From Nocardiopsis endophytica (GTDB lineage Bacteria > Actinomycetota > Actinomycetes > Streptosporangiales > Streptosporangiaceae): DNA of 55,342 nt. Numbering within the stretch: position 1 is the first letter of the stretch; each line of letters starts with the position of its first letter. Below the pieces are notes generated by a model that saw only the letters and a program-made list of their open reading frames with translations, had not been told where the DNA came from and made no database searches. The position numbers and the translations under genes were made by a program. Of the stretch, positions 1-8,295 are shown piece by piece. The stretch covers positions 1-55,342 of the forward strand of contig NZ_JAQFWQ010000042.1 of the NCBI RefSeq assembly GCF_027706725.1. The letters are read 5' to 3'.

Positions 1-490
1 GGCAGGGCCGGGGAACCGCCCTGCTCACCCCCTCGGCGCCCAGCACAGCAACCACCCACACGCCCCAACCCGACAGCGCTACCGCAGGCGCCACCGCCCC
101 CGTCGCCGCCGCCCTCCACCCCACCCCCGTCATCCCGCCGCCCGGCCGGGACCCGTAAGCGGGGTACCAACCCAGCCGCCCACCCGAACCACCAGCGACC
201 CGCCACCCGGCAGGCAGGGCCCGGGAACCGCCCCGCTCACCCCGTCGGCGCCCAGCACAGCAACCACCCACACGCCCCACGGTCGACAACGCTGTCGGAT
301 GGGTCGCTGACCCTTGCCGTTGCTGCCCTTGCGGCATCGCACCCCGTCATCCCACCGCCCGGCGAGCAGGGCCCGGGAACCGCCCCGCTCACCCCCTCGC
401 CGCCATCCACGACAACCACCCACACGCCCCAACCCGACAGAGCTGCCGCAGGCGCCACCGCCCCCGTCACCGCCGCCCCCTCCCCCGGTG
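1..490 (-). repeat. Composite intergenic repeat, inverted orientation (three units)
   Basis: No convincing gene lies here. The stretch holds three imperfect copies of a roughly 85-base unit at about 1-80, 213-299 and 365-445. Each runs from a GGGAACCGCCC-type core to a conserved CCACCCACACGCCCC block. Between copies 1 and 2 is a spacer with GCGGGGTACCAACCCAGCCG, whose reverse complement matches the spacers at 45.6 kb and 55.0 kb. The same family therefore appears here in the opposite orientation. Open frames through it are low-complexity Pro/Arg/Gly and look like non-coding artefacts. The first copy may be cut by the window edge. Confidence 0.75.
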
Positions 491-599
491 TTCCGGAGGG
501 GCGGCGCTCGACCCCGTCACATTTCCGCCCGCTCATGCCCTCGCTCCTCCGTCCCCGGCCGGTCGGCCTCGGACGGGTTGTCCGCTCTGGAGGTCCCCC

Positions 600-3152
600 T
601 TGCGGTCGTCGCTGCTCTTCGGGACGGACGTGCCCGACTCCGAACCCGAATACGGCGCTGGGGCCCAGGCCTTCGATCTGCGGCTCGTCGGGCCCGCCGT
701 CGGGGCCTGGGTGACGGCGGCACTCCTCATCGGCGGTACCGCCGCCCCCGCAGCCTGGCTCGCCTTCCTCCTCGTCCTGCTCACCGTCGTCGCGGTCGTC
801 CGGGTCTGCCGTCGGCCCGCCCCGTGGAAGCCGACGCTCGCCGCCCTGCTCGCGTGCTGCGCCGCGGCGGCCGTCGCCTGTGCCGGTCGGCTGGCCGCCC
901 TCGAGGCCTCGCCCGTCGCCGACCTCGCCGCCCGCGAGGCCCCCGCCGATCTCGAGGTCGAGATCTCCGAACCCCCTCGCCCCAGGGCCGGGGGAGACAC
1001 CGGGGACGAGTCGCGCCCGGCCGGGGAGCGGCACACCGTCGCCGCAATGACGGTCACCGTGACCGTCCCCGCACACCACGTCGGCGCGGACCACGACAGC
1101 ACAGACCACCACGGCGCGGACCACGACAGCGCGCACCGGAGCGCGACACGCCACGACCGCCGCCTCGCCACCCGTGTCCCGGTCGTGCTCATCACCTCCG
1201 GGCCCGGGTGGGGCGGCCTCCTGCCCGGGCAGCGCCTCCGTGTGTCCGGCCCGGTCGTCCCCGCCGACGGCGGCGGCCGCGCCCGGGCGCTCGTCCTGGT
1301 TCGGGGACCACCCGACGAGGTCCGGCCGCCGCCGGAGGCCCAGGCCTGGGCCGGGCGGGTCCGTGCCCGGCTCCATGCCGCCTCAGCCGGCCTGCCCTCC
1401 CCCGCGGACGCCCTCCTGCCCGCCTTCGTGGCCGGCGACGCCGCACGCGTCCCCGCCGACGTCCGCGAAGACTTCCGCGCCTCCGGGATGACCCACCTGA
1501 TGGTGGTCTCCGGCACCCACCTGGCCGTCCTCACCGGCGCCGCCCTCGCGGCGGCCCGGTGGTCGCGCCTGCCGCCGTGGGCCGCCGCGGCCGTCGCCGC
1601 CTGCCTCATCGCCGCCATGGTCCTGGTCGCCGGACCCCGCCCCAGTGTGCTCCGGGCCGCCCTGATGGCGCTCATCGCGCTGGCCGCCCTCGCCGCCGGC
1701 CGCACCCGCGGCGGGCTCGCCGCCCTGTCCGCGGCGGTACTGGCGCTCGTCCTGGTCGACCCCCACCTGTCCCGCGCCCACGGCTTCGCCCTGTCGGTCC
1801 TGGCCACCGGCGGCATCATGGTGCTCGCCCCCGGTTGGAGCCGCGCCCTGCGCGCCCGTGTCCCCCTCGTGCCGCGGTGGGCCGCCGACGCGGCCGCCGT
1901 CGCCCTCGCCTCCCAGCTCGCCTGCCTGCCGGTGCTGGTCCTGCTCACCCCCGAGATCGGGTGGGTCGGTGTGCCCGCGAACACCGTCGCCACACCACTG
2001 GTCCCCATCGCCATGACGGGCGGCTTCGCCACCGCCGTCGCCGCGTCGGTCCTGCCCTCGGCCGCCCCCGTGCTCGCCTGGATCCCCGGGGCCGCCGTGC
2101 TCGGCATCGCCGCGATCGCCCGGACCGCCGCCGACCTGCACCACGCCGCACCTCCCCTGACGGCGCCGCCCTGGCGCGGTGACGCCGCCGGGGCGCTCGC
2201 CCTGGCCGTCCTCGTGGCCGCCGTCCTGGTGCTGCGCGGACGCGCCCGCACCGCCCTCCTGTCGGGCCTGACGGCGGCGGCCGTCTCGGTCGCGGCGACC
2301 ACCTGCGCCCTCAAGGACTGGCCACCGGACGGATGGGCCCTTACCGCCTGCGACGTCGGCCAGGGCGACGCGCTGGTCCTGGCCACCGGAGGCGGACAGG
2401 CCGTGCTGGTCGACACCGGTGAGCGCGACGCCGGTGTCGACCCGTGCCTGCGCGACCTGGGCGTGGGCCGCCTCTCGTTGCTCGTGCTCACCCACGACCA
2501 CTCCGACCACATGGGCGACACCGTCGGCGCGCTCAGGGGCCGCACCGCGCACGCCGCCTTGGCGCCCGGCGGTTTCGAGACGTCATCGGGGGCGGAGCAC
2601 CTGCGCGCCGAGGGCGTGCCCCTGCACGCCGCCGAAGCGGGTCAGACGTGGACGACGGGCCCCTGGACGCTGACCGTGCTCTGGCCCGAGAGGGGAACGG
2701 ACGGGGACGGGGACGCCGGGCACTCGGAGAACGACCGCAGCGTGGTCCTGCACGCGCGCTGGGCTCCGCCGCCCGGCGCCGATGCCCTCCCCATGACGGT
2801 CCTTCTCACCGGCGACATCGAAGAGCCCGCCCAGCGCGCGCTCATGCACGAGGGAGGCGTCCACGGGGTCGACGTCCTCAAGACGCCCCACCACGGGGCG
2901 AAGACACAGGAGGAGGCGTTCCTGACCGCCACCGGCGCCCGCCTGGTCCTCACCTCGGTGGGCCGGGACAACTCCTACGGCCACCCCTCCCCCGAGACCC
3001 TCGCCGTTCTCGAAGGGCTCACCACAGAGCACTACCGGACCGACCTCCACGGCGACGTCGCCGTCGTGCCCGGCCCGGGCGGCCCCGAAGCCGTGGCCCG
3101 GGGAAGGGCGGAGGCGGACGGGGAAGGGGGCGCGCCGGGCGGACCGGAGTGA
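600..3152 (+). CDS. comEC: ComEC/Rec2-type DNA uptake channel protein
   Basis: 850 residues. Family knowledge: ComEC forms the inner-membrane channel that brings single-stranded DNA into the cell. An N-terminal DUF4131-like region with membrane helices is followed by the Competence transmembrane domain (about 260-520; note MTHLMVVSGTHLAVLTG). A C-terminal metallo-beta-lactamase domain carries HDHSDH at 632-637, then TGDIEEPAQ and KTPHHGAK. The TTG start at 600 is chosen because GGAGGT lies at 589-594, five bases upstream. Odd feature: residues about 157-188 of the predicted extracytoplasmic domain form a His/Asp-rich insertion encoded by a duplicated 19-base sequence. The usual comEA partner is not immediately upstream, where only repeats occur. 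holA follows after 57 bases. Confidence 0.93.
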   Translation: MRSSLLFGTDVPDSEPEYGAGAQAFDLRLVGPAVGAWVTAALLIGGTAAPAAWLAFLLVLLTVVAVVRVCRRPAPWKPTLAALLACCAAAAVACAGRLAALEASPVADLAAREAPADLEVEISEPPRPRAGGDTGDESRPAGERHTVAAMTVTVTVPAHHVGADHDSTDHHGADHDSAHRSATRHDRRLATRVPVVLITSGPGWGGLLPGQRLRVSGPVVPADGGGRARALVLVRGPPDEVRPPPEAQAWAGRVRARLHAASAGLPSPADALLPAFVAGDAARVPADVREDFRASGMTHLMVVSGTHLAVLTGAALAAARWSRLPPWAAAAVAACLIAAMVLVAGPRPSVLRAALMALIALAALAAGRTRGGLAALSAAVLALVLVDPHLSRAHGFALSVLATGGIMVLAPGWSRALRARVPLVPRWAADAAAVALASQLACLPVLVLLTPEIGWVGVPANTVATPLVPIAMTGGFATAVAASVLPSAAPVLAWIPGAAVLGIAAIARTAADLHHAAPPLTAPPWRGDAAGALALAVLVAAVLVLRGRARTALLSGLTAAAVSVAATTCALKDWPPDGWALTACDVGQGDALVLATGGGQAVLVDTGERDAGVDPCLRDLGVGRLSLLVLTHDHSDHMGDTVGALRGRTAHAALAPGGFETSSGAEHLRAEGVPLHAAEAGQTWTTGPWTLTVLWPERGTDGDGDAGHSENDRSVVLHARWAPPPGADALPMTVLLTGDIEEPAQRALMHEGGVHGVDVLKTPHHGAKTQEEAFLTATGARLVLTSVGRDNSYGHPSPETLAVLEGLTTEHYRTDLHGDVAVVPGPGGPEAVARGRAEADGEGGAPGGPE

Positions 3153-3209
3153 GCGGGGCGGCACCGGCATCCGCCCCATCCGGTCACCGGCGCGTGGCAT
3201 GCTGCTGGT

Positions 3210-4184
3210 ATGGCTTCCACCTCCGTCTCCCCCATCACCCTCGTCGTCGGCGACGAGGAGCTGCTGGTCGACCGGGCCGTCGCCGCGCTCGTCGCCGCCG
3301 CCCGGGACGGCGACCCCGAGGTGGACGTGCACGACCTCGTGCCGTCGCAGGTCACCGCGGGCCGACTGGCCGAGGCCGCCTCGCCGTCGCTGTTCGGCGA
3401 GCGCCGCGTGGTCGTCCTGCGCTCCTCCCAGGACCTCACCAAGGACCTGGCCGCCGAGGTCACCGCCTACCTCAAGGACCCCGCCGACGACGTGGTCCTG
3501 GTGCTGGTGCACGCGGGCGGGGCCAAGGGGAAGGCCCTGCTGGAGGCCGCGAAGAAGGCCGGGGCCGCGCGCGTGGACTGCGCCAAGCCCACCAAGCCCG
3601 CCGAGCGCCTGAAGTTCATCAAGGAGGAGTTCTCCCGGGGCGGCCGCCAGATCACCGCCGACGCGGCCCAGGCGCTGCTCGACGCCGTCGGCAACGACCT
3701 CCGTGAGATCGCCGCCGCCTGCACCCAGCTCATCGCCGACACCGACGGGCGGGTGGACGCGGCGGCGGTCGCCCGCTACCACACCGGCAAGGCCGAGGCC
3801 ACGGGCTTCACCGTCGCCGACCGGACCGTGGAGGGGCGCCTGCCCGAGGCGCTGGAGCAGCTCCGCTGGTCGCTGTCGGTGGGCACCGCGCCGGTGCTGA
3901 TCAACAGTGCCCTGGCGGGCGCGGTCCGGGGCATCGCCGTGGCCGCCCAGCCGCCGCGCGGGGTCCCCGAGGCCGAGATCGCCAAGCGCGCCAAGGTCCC
4001 GCCGTGGAAGCTGAAGACGCTGCGCCAGCAGGCGCGCGGCTGGACCCCGCAGGGCGTGGCCCGCGCCATGCGCGTGGTGGCCGAGACCGACGCCCTCATC
4101 AAGGGCGCCGGCCGCGACCCCGCCTACGCCCTGGAGCGCGCGGTCATCGAGATCGCCACCGCCCGCAACGCGGGCCGGGGCTGA
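3210..4184 (+). CDS. holA: DNA polymerase III delta subunit
   Basis: 324 residues, the usual length for HolA. The protein belongs to the clamp loader and opens the beta clamp for loading onto primed DNA. The N-terminus ITLVVGDEELLVDRAV matches the family's degenerate nucleotide-binding opening, and a conserved SPSLFGERRVVVLRSSQDL segment follows. The C-terminal helical domain ends in PAYALERAVIEIA. The ATG at 3210 matches the usual N-terminus, but no strong ribosome binding site is visible. comEC followed by holA is a common order in actinobacteria; rpsT, often adjacent, is absent here. Confidence 0.93.
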   Translation: MASTSVSPITLVVGDEELLVDRAVAALVAAARDGDPEVDVHDLVPSQVTAGRLAEAASPSLFGERRVVVLRSSQDLTKDLAAEVTAYLKDPADDVVLVLVHAGGAKGKALLEAAKKAGAARVDCAKPTKPAERLKFIKEEFSRGGRQITADAAQALLDAVGNDLREIAAACTQLIADTDGRVDAAAVARYHTGKAEATGFTVADRTVEGRLPEALEQLRWSLSVGTAPVLINSALAGAVRGIAVAAQPPRGVPEAEIAKRAKVPPWKLKTLRQQARGWTPQGVARAMRVVAETDALIKGAGRDPAYALERAVIEIATARNAGRG

Positions 4185-4200
4185 GGCCCGGCCCTCCCCG

Positions 4201-4523
4201 TCACAGCCCCGCCCCCAGCAGGCGCCCCACCGGCCTGCGGACGAGGAGCAGGCCCAGGCCGATCCCGCCGCCCGCGACGATGGAGAAGGACCGGGAAGGT
4301 CCAGCCGCCGATCCCCAGGTCGAACGGCCGCACCGGCGACGGCCCCCACTGCGGCGGCCGCGACCAGCGCCGCCAGCGGCCTGCGGTTCGCGGGCAGCGG
4401 ATTGTCCACCGCTCGCGCGCGCTCGGGCAGCCGCCGCATCGACACCGCGTACTGGACCAGCGCCGCGGCCAGGCCGACCGCGGCAAGCCCGAACCCGAAG
4501 TGGGCACGGTGGTCATCCGTCAA
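4201..4523 (-). pseudogene. Remnant of a POT/PTR-family peptide transporter
   Basis: Read on the minus strand, three frames together give one membrane-protein segment. The first frame has FGFGLAAVGLAAALVQYAV, a basic loop and an Ala/Val helix. The second has FDLGIGGWTFPVL. The third has SIVAGGGIGLGLLLVRRP and ends at the stop at 4201. This resembles a mid-region of proton-coupled oligopeptide transporters, where a helix ending in LVQY precedes a linker and two further helices. Both ends of such a protein are missing and at least two frame changes are needed. It abuts and slightly overlaps the end of the amine oxidase gene. The family assignment is from memory of the pattern and is moderate only. 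Confidence 0.5.
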
Positions 4524-5934
4524 GTCCTGCCAATCGCGATCCGAAGCGGGCGATGAGGGCGGTCTCCCGGGAGTGGCGGAGCTCCTCCCACCGGTCGGCG
4601 ACGCCGAAGAGCCGGTACATGCCGTGCACCCCGAGCCATCTGACCGGCTCGGGCTCCCAGCGGCCGGAGTCGTGGTCGTTCCAGGGCAGCCGGGTCAGCG
4701 CGGTGTCCCGCCCGGCGGCGCGGTCCAGCAGGGTGCGCGCCGCCAGCCGGGTGGGCGCCACCCCGTGCCCGGCGAAGCCGCGCACCGCCCCGATCCGGGT
4801 GGCGGGGTCGAAGAAGACCCCGGCGCACCAGTCGCGCGTCACCCCGATCGCCCCGCGCCACGCGTGCTCGACGGTGAAGTGCACGTCCGGGAAGAACAGC
4901 CGGAGCCGGTCGTAGAGCATGCGGACGGTGCGCGCGTCCACCGCGCCCCGGCCCGGGGTCCCGGAGTTGAAGGCGTAGGGGGTGCCGCGCCCGCCGATCG
5001 CGATCCGGTCGTCGGCGGTGCGCTGGGCGTAGACGAAGGTGTGCGCCGCGTCGCCCAGGCATTCGCGGCCCTGCCACCCGATCCGTTCCCAGGCGCGTTC
5101 AGGCAGCCGCCCCGTCACGATCATCGACGAGTTCACCGGGATGACCTCGCGCGGCCCGGGCCCACGCCCCCCGACCGTGCCCGAGTAGGCCTCCAAGCAG
5201 CACAGGACGGTCCGCCCGCGCACGGTCCCGCGCGCGGTGTGCACGGCGCCCGGGTCGATCCGGGTGGCGGGGGCGCCTTCGAGGATCCGCACGCCCCGGC
5301 GCTCGACCGCCTCGGCCAGGCCCCGGGTCATCTTGGCCGGGTCCACCCGCGCGGTCGTGCGGGTGAGCAGCCCTCCGAGGGCGGGGCGGACCGCGACCCG
5401 GTCGGCGACCTCGGAGGCCGAGAGCAGCGCCAGCTCCGACTCCTCGAACCCGGCGGCCAGGTCGGCGCCGTGCGCGCGTTCGAGCCTGCGCATCGCCGCC
5501 GGGGTGGTGGCCACCCGCAGGTGCCCGCCCCGGTGCTGGTCGGCGTCGATGCCCTCGTCGGCGAGGATGTCCAGGGTGCCGCCGACGGCCGCGGTCAGTT
5601 CGCGCTGGAAGGCGCGGACCGCCTCGTCGCCGTCCTCGCCGCGCGCCCGCGCGGCCCGGGCGTAGACCGCGCGGTTGCCCGGGATGAGGGGCGACAGCCA
5701 GCCGCCGTTGCGCCCGGAGGCCCCGTAGCCGACCTCGTGGGCCTCGACCACGGTGATCCGCGCGCCCGGGCGGTCCACCGCCGCGTGGTAGGCGGCCCAG
5801 AGCCCGGTCAGCCCGCCGCCGACGATGACCAGGTCCTGCTCGTCGCCGGGCGGGGCGGCCGAGCGGCGGGCGCCGTTCCCGGCTCGGCCGCCGCGCATCC
5901 AGTGCGATATCTCGCCGTTGCGGTACGCGGGCAT
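4513..5934 (-). CDS. FAD-dependent amine oxidase/oxidoreductase (DAO family)
   Basis: 473 residues. The Rossmann FAD-binding motif DLVIVGGGLTGLWAAYHA lies near residue 30, followed by EAHEVGYGASGRNGGWLSP, typical of DAO enzymes of the gamma-glutamylputrescine oxidase (PuuB) type. A later IAIGGRGTPYAFNSG segment and the C-terminal GHGVAPTRLAARTL fit the substrate/FAD domain. The ATG is preceded by CTGGAGGT, a strong ribosome binding site. It lies 35 bases behind a cupin-type XRE regulator on the same strand, so the two are likely co-transcribed. An oxidative deaminase role in polyamine or amino-acid catabolism is inferred; the exact substrate cannot be read from sequence. Confidence 0.85.
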   Translation of the reverse strand: MPAYRNGEISHWMRGGRAGNGARRSAAPPGDEQDLVIVGGGLTGLWAAYHAAVDRPGARITVVEAHEVGYGASGRNGGWLSPLIPGNRAVYARAARARGEDGDEAVRAFQRELTAAVGGTLDILADEGIDADQHRGGHLRVATTPAAMRRLERAHGADLAAGFEESELALLSASEVADRVAVRPALGGLLTRTTARVDPAKMTRGLAEAVERRGVRILEGAPATRIDPGAVHTARGTVRGRTVLCCLEAYSGTVGGRGPGPREVIPVNSSMIVTGRLPERAWERIGWQGRECLGDAAHTFVYAQRTADDRIAIGGRGTPYAFNSGTPGRGAVDARTVRMLYDRLRLFFPDVHFTVEHAWRGAIGVTRDWCAGVFFDPATRIGAVRGFAGHGVAPTRLAARTLLDRAAGRDTALTRLPWNDHDSGRWEPEPVRWLGVHGMYRLFGVADRWEELRHSRETALIARFGSRLAGLDG

Positions 5935-5969
5935 GGGACCTCCAGAGGACGGGGGGACGGGGCGGGGGC

Positions 5970-6545
5970 TCAGTAGGTGGGGGGCGCCATCGCCCACAGC
6001 ACCCGGGCCTCGGCCCGCCCGGTGGCCTCGGCGACCCTGTGCGGGTCGCTGCTGCGGTAATGGACCGAGTCGAGGGGGCCGAGCCGGTGGACGCGCCCGC
6101 CGACCCCGACCTCCACCTCCCCGGACAGCACCAGCAGCAGTTCCTCGGAGTCGCCGTGGGTGTAGGGGTCGACCCCGGTGGAGCCGCCCGGCTCGAAGCG
6201 GCCGAGCAGGACCTCCAGGTGGTCGAAGGTGCCGGGGGTGAGCTTGATCTTGGTGGCGCCCTCGCCGAACGCCATCCCGCGGGCGTCCCGGAAGCGCAGC
6301 ACCGGGCTGCCGGACGCGCCCTGGTCGAAGAGCTCTCCGACGTTGAGCTTGAGCACCCCGCACAGCTTCTGCAGGATGCGCACGCTGGCGTTGGCCCGGT
6401 CGCGTTCGACCTGGGAGAGGTACCCCTCGGTCACGCCGGTCCGCTCGGCGACGTCCTTGAGGGTCAGGTGCAGGGCGCGCCGCCGACGGCGCAGCCGGGC
6501 GCCGATGCCCGGCCCGGGGGCGGGGCCGGCCTGGTCGTTGGACAT
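5970..6545 (-). CDS. XRE-family regulator with C-terminal cupin domain
   Basis: 191 residues from the ATG at 6545; an in-frame ATG at 6581 would add 12 residues. The helix-turn-helix is at about 14-68 (LTLKDVAERTGVTEGYLSQVER), followed by a small cupin_2 barrel (about 100-185; GDSEELLLVLSGEVEVGVGG). This is the PuuR-like architecture, in which the cupin senses a small metabolite. It lies immediately upstream of the amine oxidase gene, consistent with local control of that pathway. The A/T-rich palindrome about 50 bases upstream is a plausible autoregulatory operator. Confidence 0.88.
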   Translation of the reverse strand: MSNDQAGPAPGPGIGARLRRRRRALHLTLKDVAERTGVTEGYLSQVERDRANASVRILQKLCGVLKLNVGELFDQGASGSPVLRFRDARGMAFGEGATKIKLTPGTFDHLEVLLGRFEPGGSTGVDPYTHGDSEELLLVLSGEVEVGVGGRVHRLGPLDSVHYRSSDPHRVAEATGRAEARVLWAMAPPTY

Positions 6546-6594
6546 GCCGAGGAAGCTAACATGGCTTCGCTCACACCACAATTGATCTTGGTGT

Positions 6595-6616
6595 TACTAA
6601 ATTTTTCTTTAGTGAT
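6595..6616. promoter_or_regulatory. A/T-rich palindrome upstream of the XRE-cupin gene
   Basis: The sequence TTACTAAATTTTTCTTTAGTG contains inverted ACTAAA and TTTAGT arms around a T/C spacer. It is one of very few A/T-rich stretches in the window and sits about 50 bases upstream of the regulator start. A promoter element or operator is inferred. A 12-base direct repeat, GCGCGTCACCAC, lies farther away at 6704-6715 and 6731-6742, beside the end of hutI. Confidence 0.45.
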
Positions 6617-6755
6617 GCTGCTGGGTGAGGGATTCCGGAGCGTGTTCGGCCGCGCGGAGGGGAGGGTCAGGGGGTCCGGCGAAGAGGCGGGGACGGTGCG
6701 CCGGCGCGTCACCACCCGCTCAGTGCGTCAGCGCGTCACCACTCCGCCCGGGTCG

Positions 6756-7964
6756 TCAGCGGATCGTCTCGCCGCCGCGCCAGACGCGCAGGGACTTCAG
6801 GCCGTACGACCACGCGAACGCCCCCTCGTGGTCGGCGTCCCACTGCACGATGTCGGCGTACTTGCCCGGTGCCAGCACCCCGCGGTCGCCGCAGCCGAGC
6901 GCGTGCGCCCCGCCCGCGGTGGCCGCGCGCAGCGCCTCCAGCACACTCATACCGAACATCGCCACCGCCATCGACACGGCCAGCGGCAGCGACATCGCCC
7001 CGGCCTGCCCCGGGTTGTGGTCGGTGCCCAGCGCCACCGGGACCCCGTGGTCGAGCAGGGTGCGCACCGGCGGGCGCGAGCCCTCCATCAGCGAGGTCGT
7101 CGGGCACACCACCACCGGCGTGGCGGTCTTGGCCAGCGCCAGCACGTCGTCCTCGTCGATCTCGTGCAGCAGGTCCACCGAGGTGCACTGCAGGTCGGCG
7201 GCCATGCGCACGGCGCCGTGCCGCGGCTTGGCGCAGGCGTGCAGGTGGGTGCGCAGCCCCGCCGCCCTTCCGGTCGACAGCAGCCGCTGCGCGTCCTCGG
7301 CGGTGAAGTGGTGGTTGTCGCAGTAGACGTCCATGCCCTCGGCCCCGGCCTGGGAGGCGTCGCCGAGCCAGGAGGCCACCGCGTCCACGTAGTCCTGCGG
7401 GCGGCCGAAGTACTCGGGCGGCACCGCGTGCGCCGCGAAGAAGGTGACGTGCAGCCGGGGCATGCCCGGCTCCTCCTCCAGGGTGCGCAGCAGCCGCACG
7501 TCGGCCAGCTCGCCGTCGCGGGTCAGGTGGTAGCCGGTCTTGGCCTCGACGGTGGTGCAGCCGGACAGCACCCAGTACCGCAGCCGCTCGCGCACCGCGT
7601 TGCACAGCGTCCACGGGTCGGTCCCGCGGGTCACCGTGACCGTGGAGGCCACCCCGCCGCCGACCCCGGCGATCTCGGACTTGGTGGCGCCCCCGGCGCG
7701 CATCGCCACCTCGGCGTAGCGGTTCCCGGCGTAGACCGGGTGGCAGTGGGCGTCGATCAGGCCGGGGGTGACCAGGCCCCCGCCCAGGTTGTCGACCTCG
7801 TCGACGTCGACGATGTCGTCGATGACCCCGGGCAGGCTCTGCGGCAGGTCGGCGGCGGCCCCGACCCAGGCGACGCGGTCGCCGTGCAGCAGCATGGCGG
7901 CGTTGCTGAGCAGGTCGGTGCCGGTCCACAGGCGCCCGATGTTGGTGAGCAGTCGCACGGTCAT
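6756..7964 (-). CDS. hutI: Imidazolonepropionase
   Basis: 402 residues. The enzyme hydrolyses 4-imidazolone-5-propanoate to N-formimidoyl-L-glutamate in histidine degradation. It is a metal-dependent amidohydrolase: LVTPGLIDAHCHPVYAGNRY carries the first metal ligands (family form HxHP), HLHACAKPRHG supplies a later histidine, and LGTDHNPG is the catalytic Asp region. The length is normal. No hutU or hutH is visible, so the rest of the pathway must lie elsewhere. The start has only a weak upstream GGGAGC. Its neighbour on the same strand is the amine oxidase/regulator pair, suggesting a small nitrogen-catabolism region. Confidence 0.9.
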   Translation of the reverse strand: MTVRLLTNIGRLWTGTDLLSNAAMLLHGDRVAWVGAAADLPQSLPGVIDDIVDVDEVDNLGGGLVTPGLIDAHCHPVYAGNRYAEVAMRAGGATKSEIAGVGGGVASTVTVTRGTDPWTLCNAVRERLRYWVLSGCTTVEAKTGYHLTRDGELADVRLLRTLEEEPGMPRLHVTFFAAHAVPPEYFGRPQDYVDAVASWLGDASQAGAEGMDVYCDNHHFTAEDAQRLLSTGRAAGLRTHLHACAKPRHGAVRMAADLQCTSVDLLHEIDEDDVLALAKTATPVVVCPTTSLMEGSRPPVRTLLDHGVPVALGTDHNPGQAGAMSLPLAVSMAVAMFGMSVLEALRAATAGGAHALGCGDRGVLAPGKYADIVQWDADHEGAFAWSYGLKSLRVWRGGETIR

Positions 7965-8214
7965 CGTCTCAGCGGCTCCCGCCCGAGGTGCTCACGGCCG
8001 CGCCGCGGCGGAGGGGGCGGCGCTGCACGGTTTCGGGGAGGACATGGACGGACCTCGATCTCGTCGGCCGGGGAGGCGTGGGCGCCGGGTGTCGGGAGCC
8101 CGCCGCCAGTGTCCCAGAACGGTAGTTCATGCGTGGACGGCGTGTACACCTCCGTACCGCGAATCCGCCGCGGCGCGGGGGCCTCCCGGTACCCGGGGCA
8201 CCTCCACGATAGAG
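7965..8214. other. Intergenic region between hflX and hutI
   Basis: No gene is supported here. It is ordinary GC-rich DNA between the hflX terminator and the hutI start and presumably contains the hutI promoter on the minus strand. No clear -35/-10 pair was recognised. Confidence 0.5.
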
Positions 8215-8250
8215 CGAACGGCGGAACCCCGCGCAGGGTTCCGCCGTTCG
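8215..8250 (-). terminator. Strong hairpin after hflX
   Basis: The arms CGAACGGCGGAACCC and GGGTTCCGCCGTTCG form a perfect 15-base stem around a six-base loop. It begins 45 bases past the hflX stop on the minus strand. There is no T tract, as is common in high-GC actinobacteria. Confidence 0.75.
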
Positions 8251-8295
8251 GGAGCCGTTCGGCCCCGGCCGCCCGCCCCGGGGGCGGGGCCGGGG

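Noticed and set aside
1-490. Possible CRISPR array
   Set aside because: The repeated units are about 85 bases long, imperfect and separated by spacers that are themselves conserved at other loci. No cas genes are present.
130-1376. Open frames through the repeats at the left end
   Set aside because: Translations are low-complexity Gly/Arg/Pro and the frames follow the repeat units. comEC occupies the right part on the other strand.
4185-4530. rpsT (ribosomal protein S20) expected after holA
   Set aside because: No S20-like Lys-rich short protein is readable on either strand here; only the transporter remnant is present.
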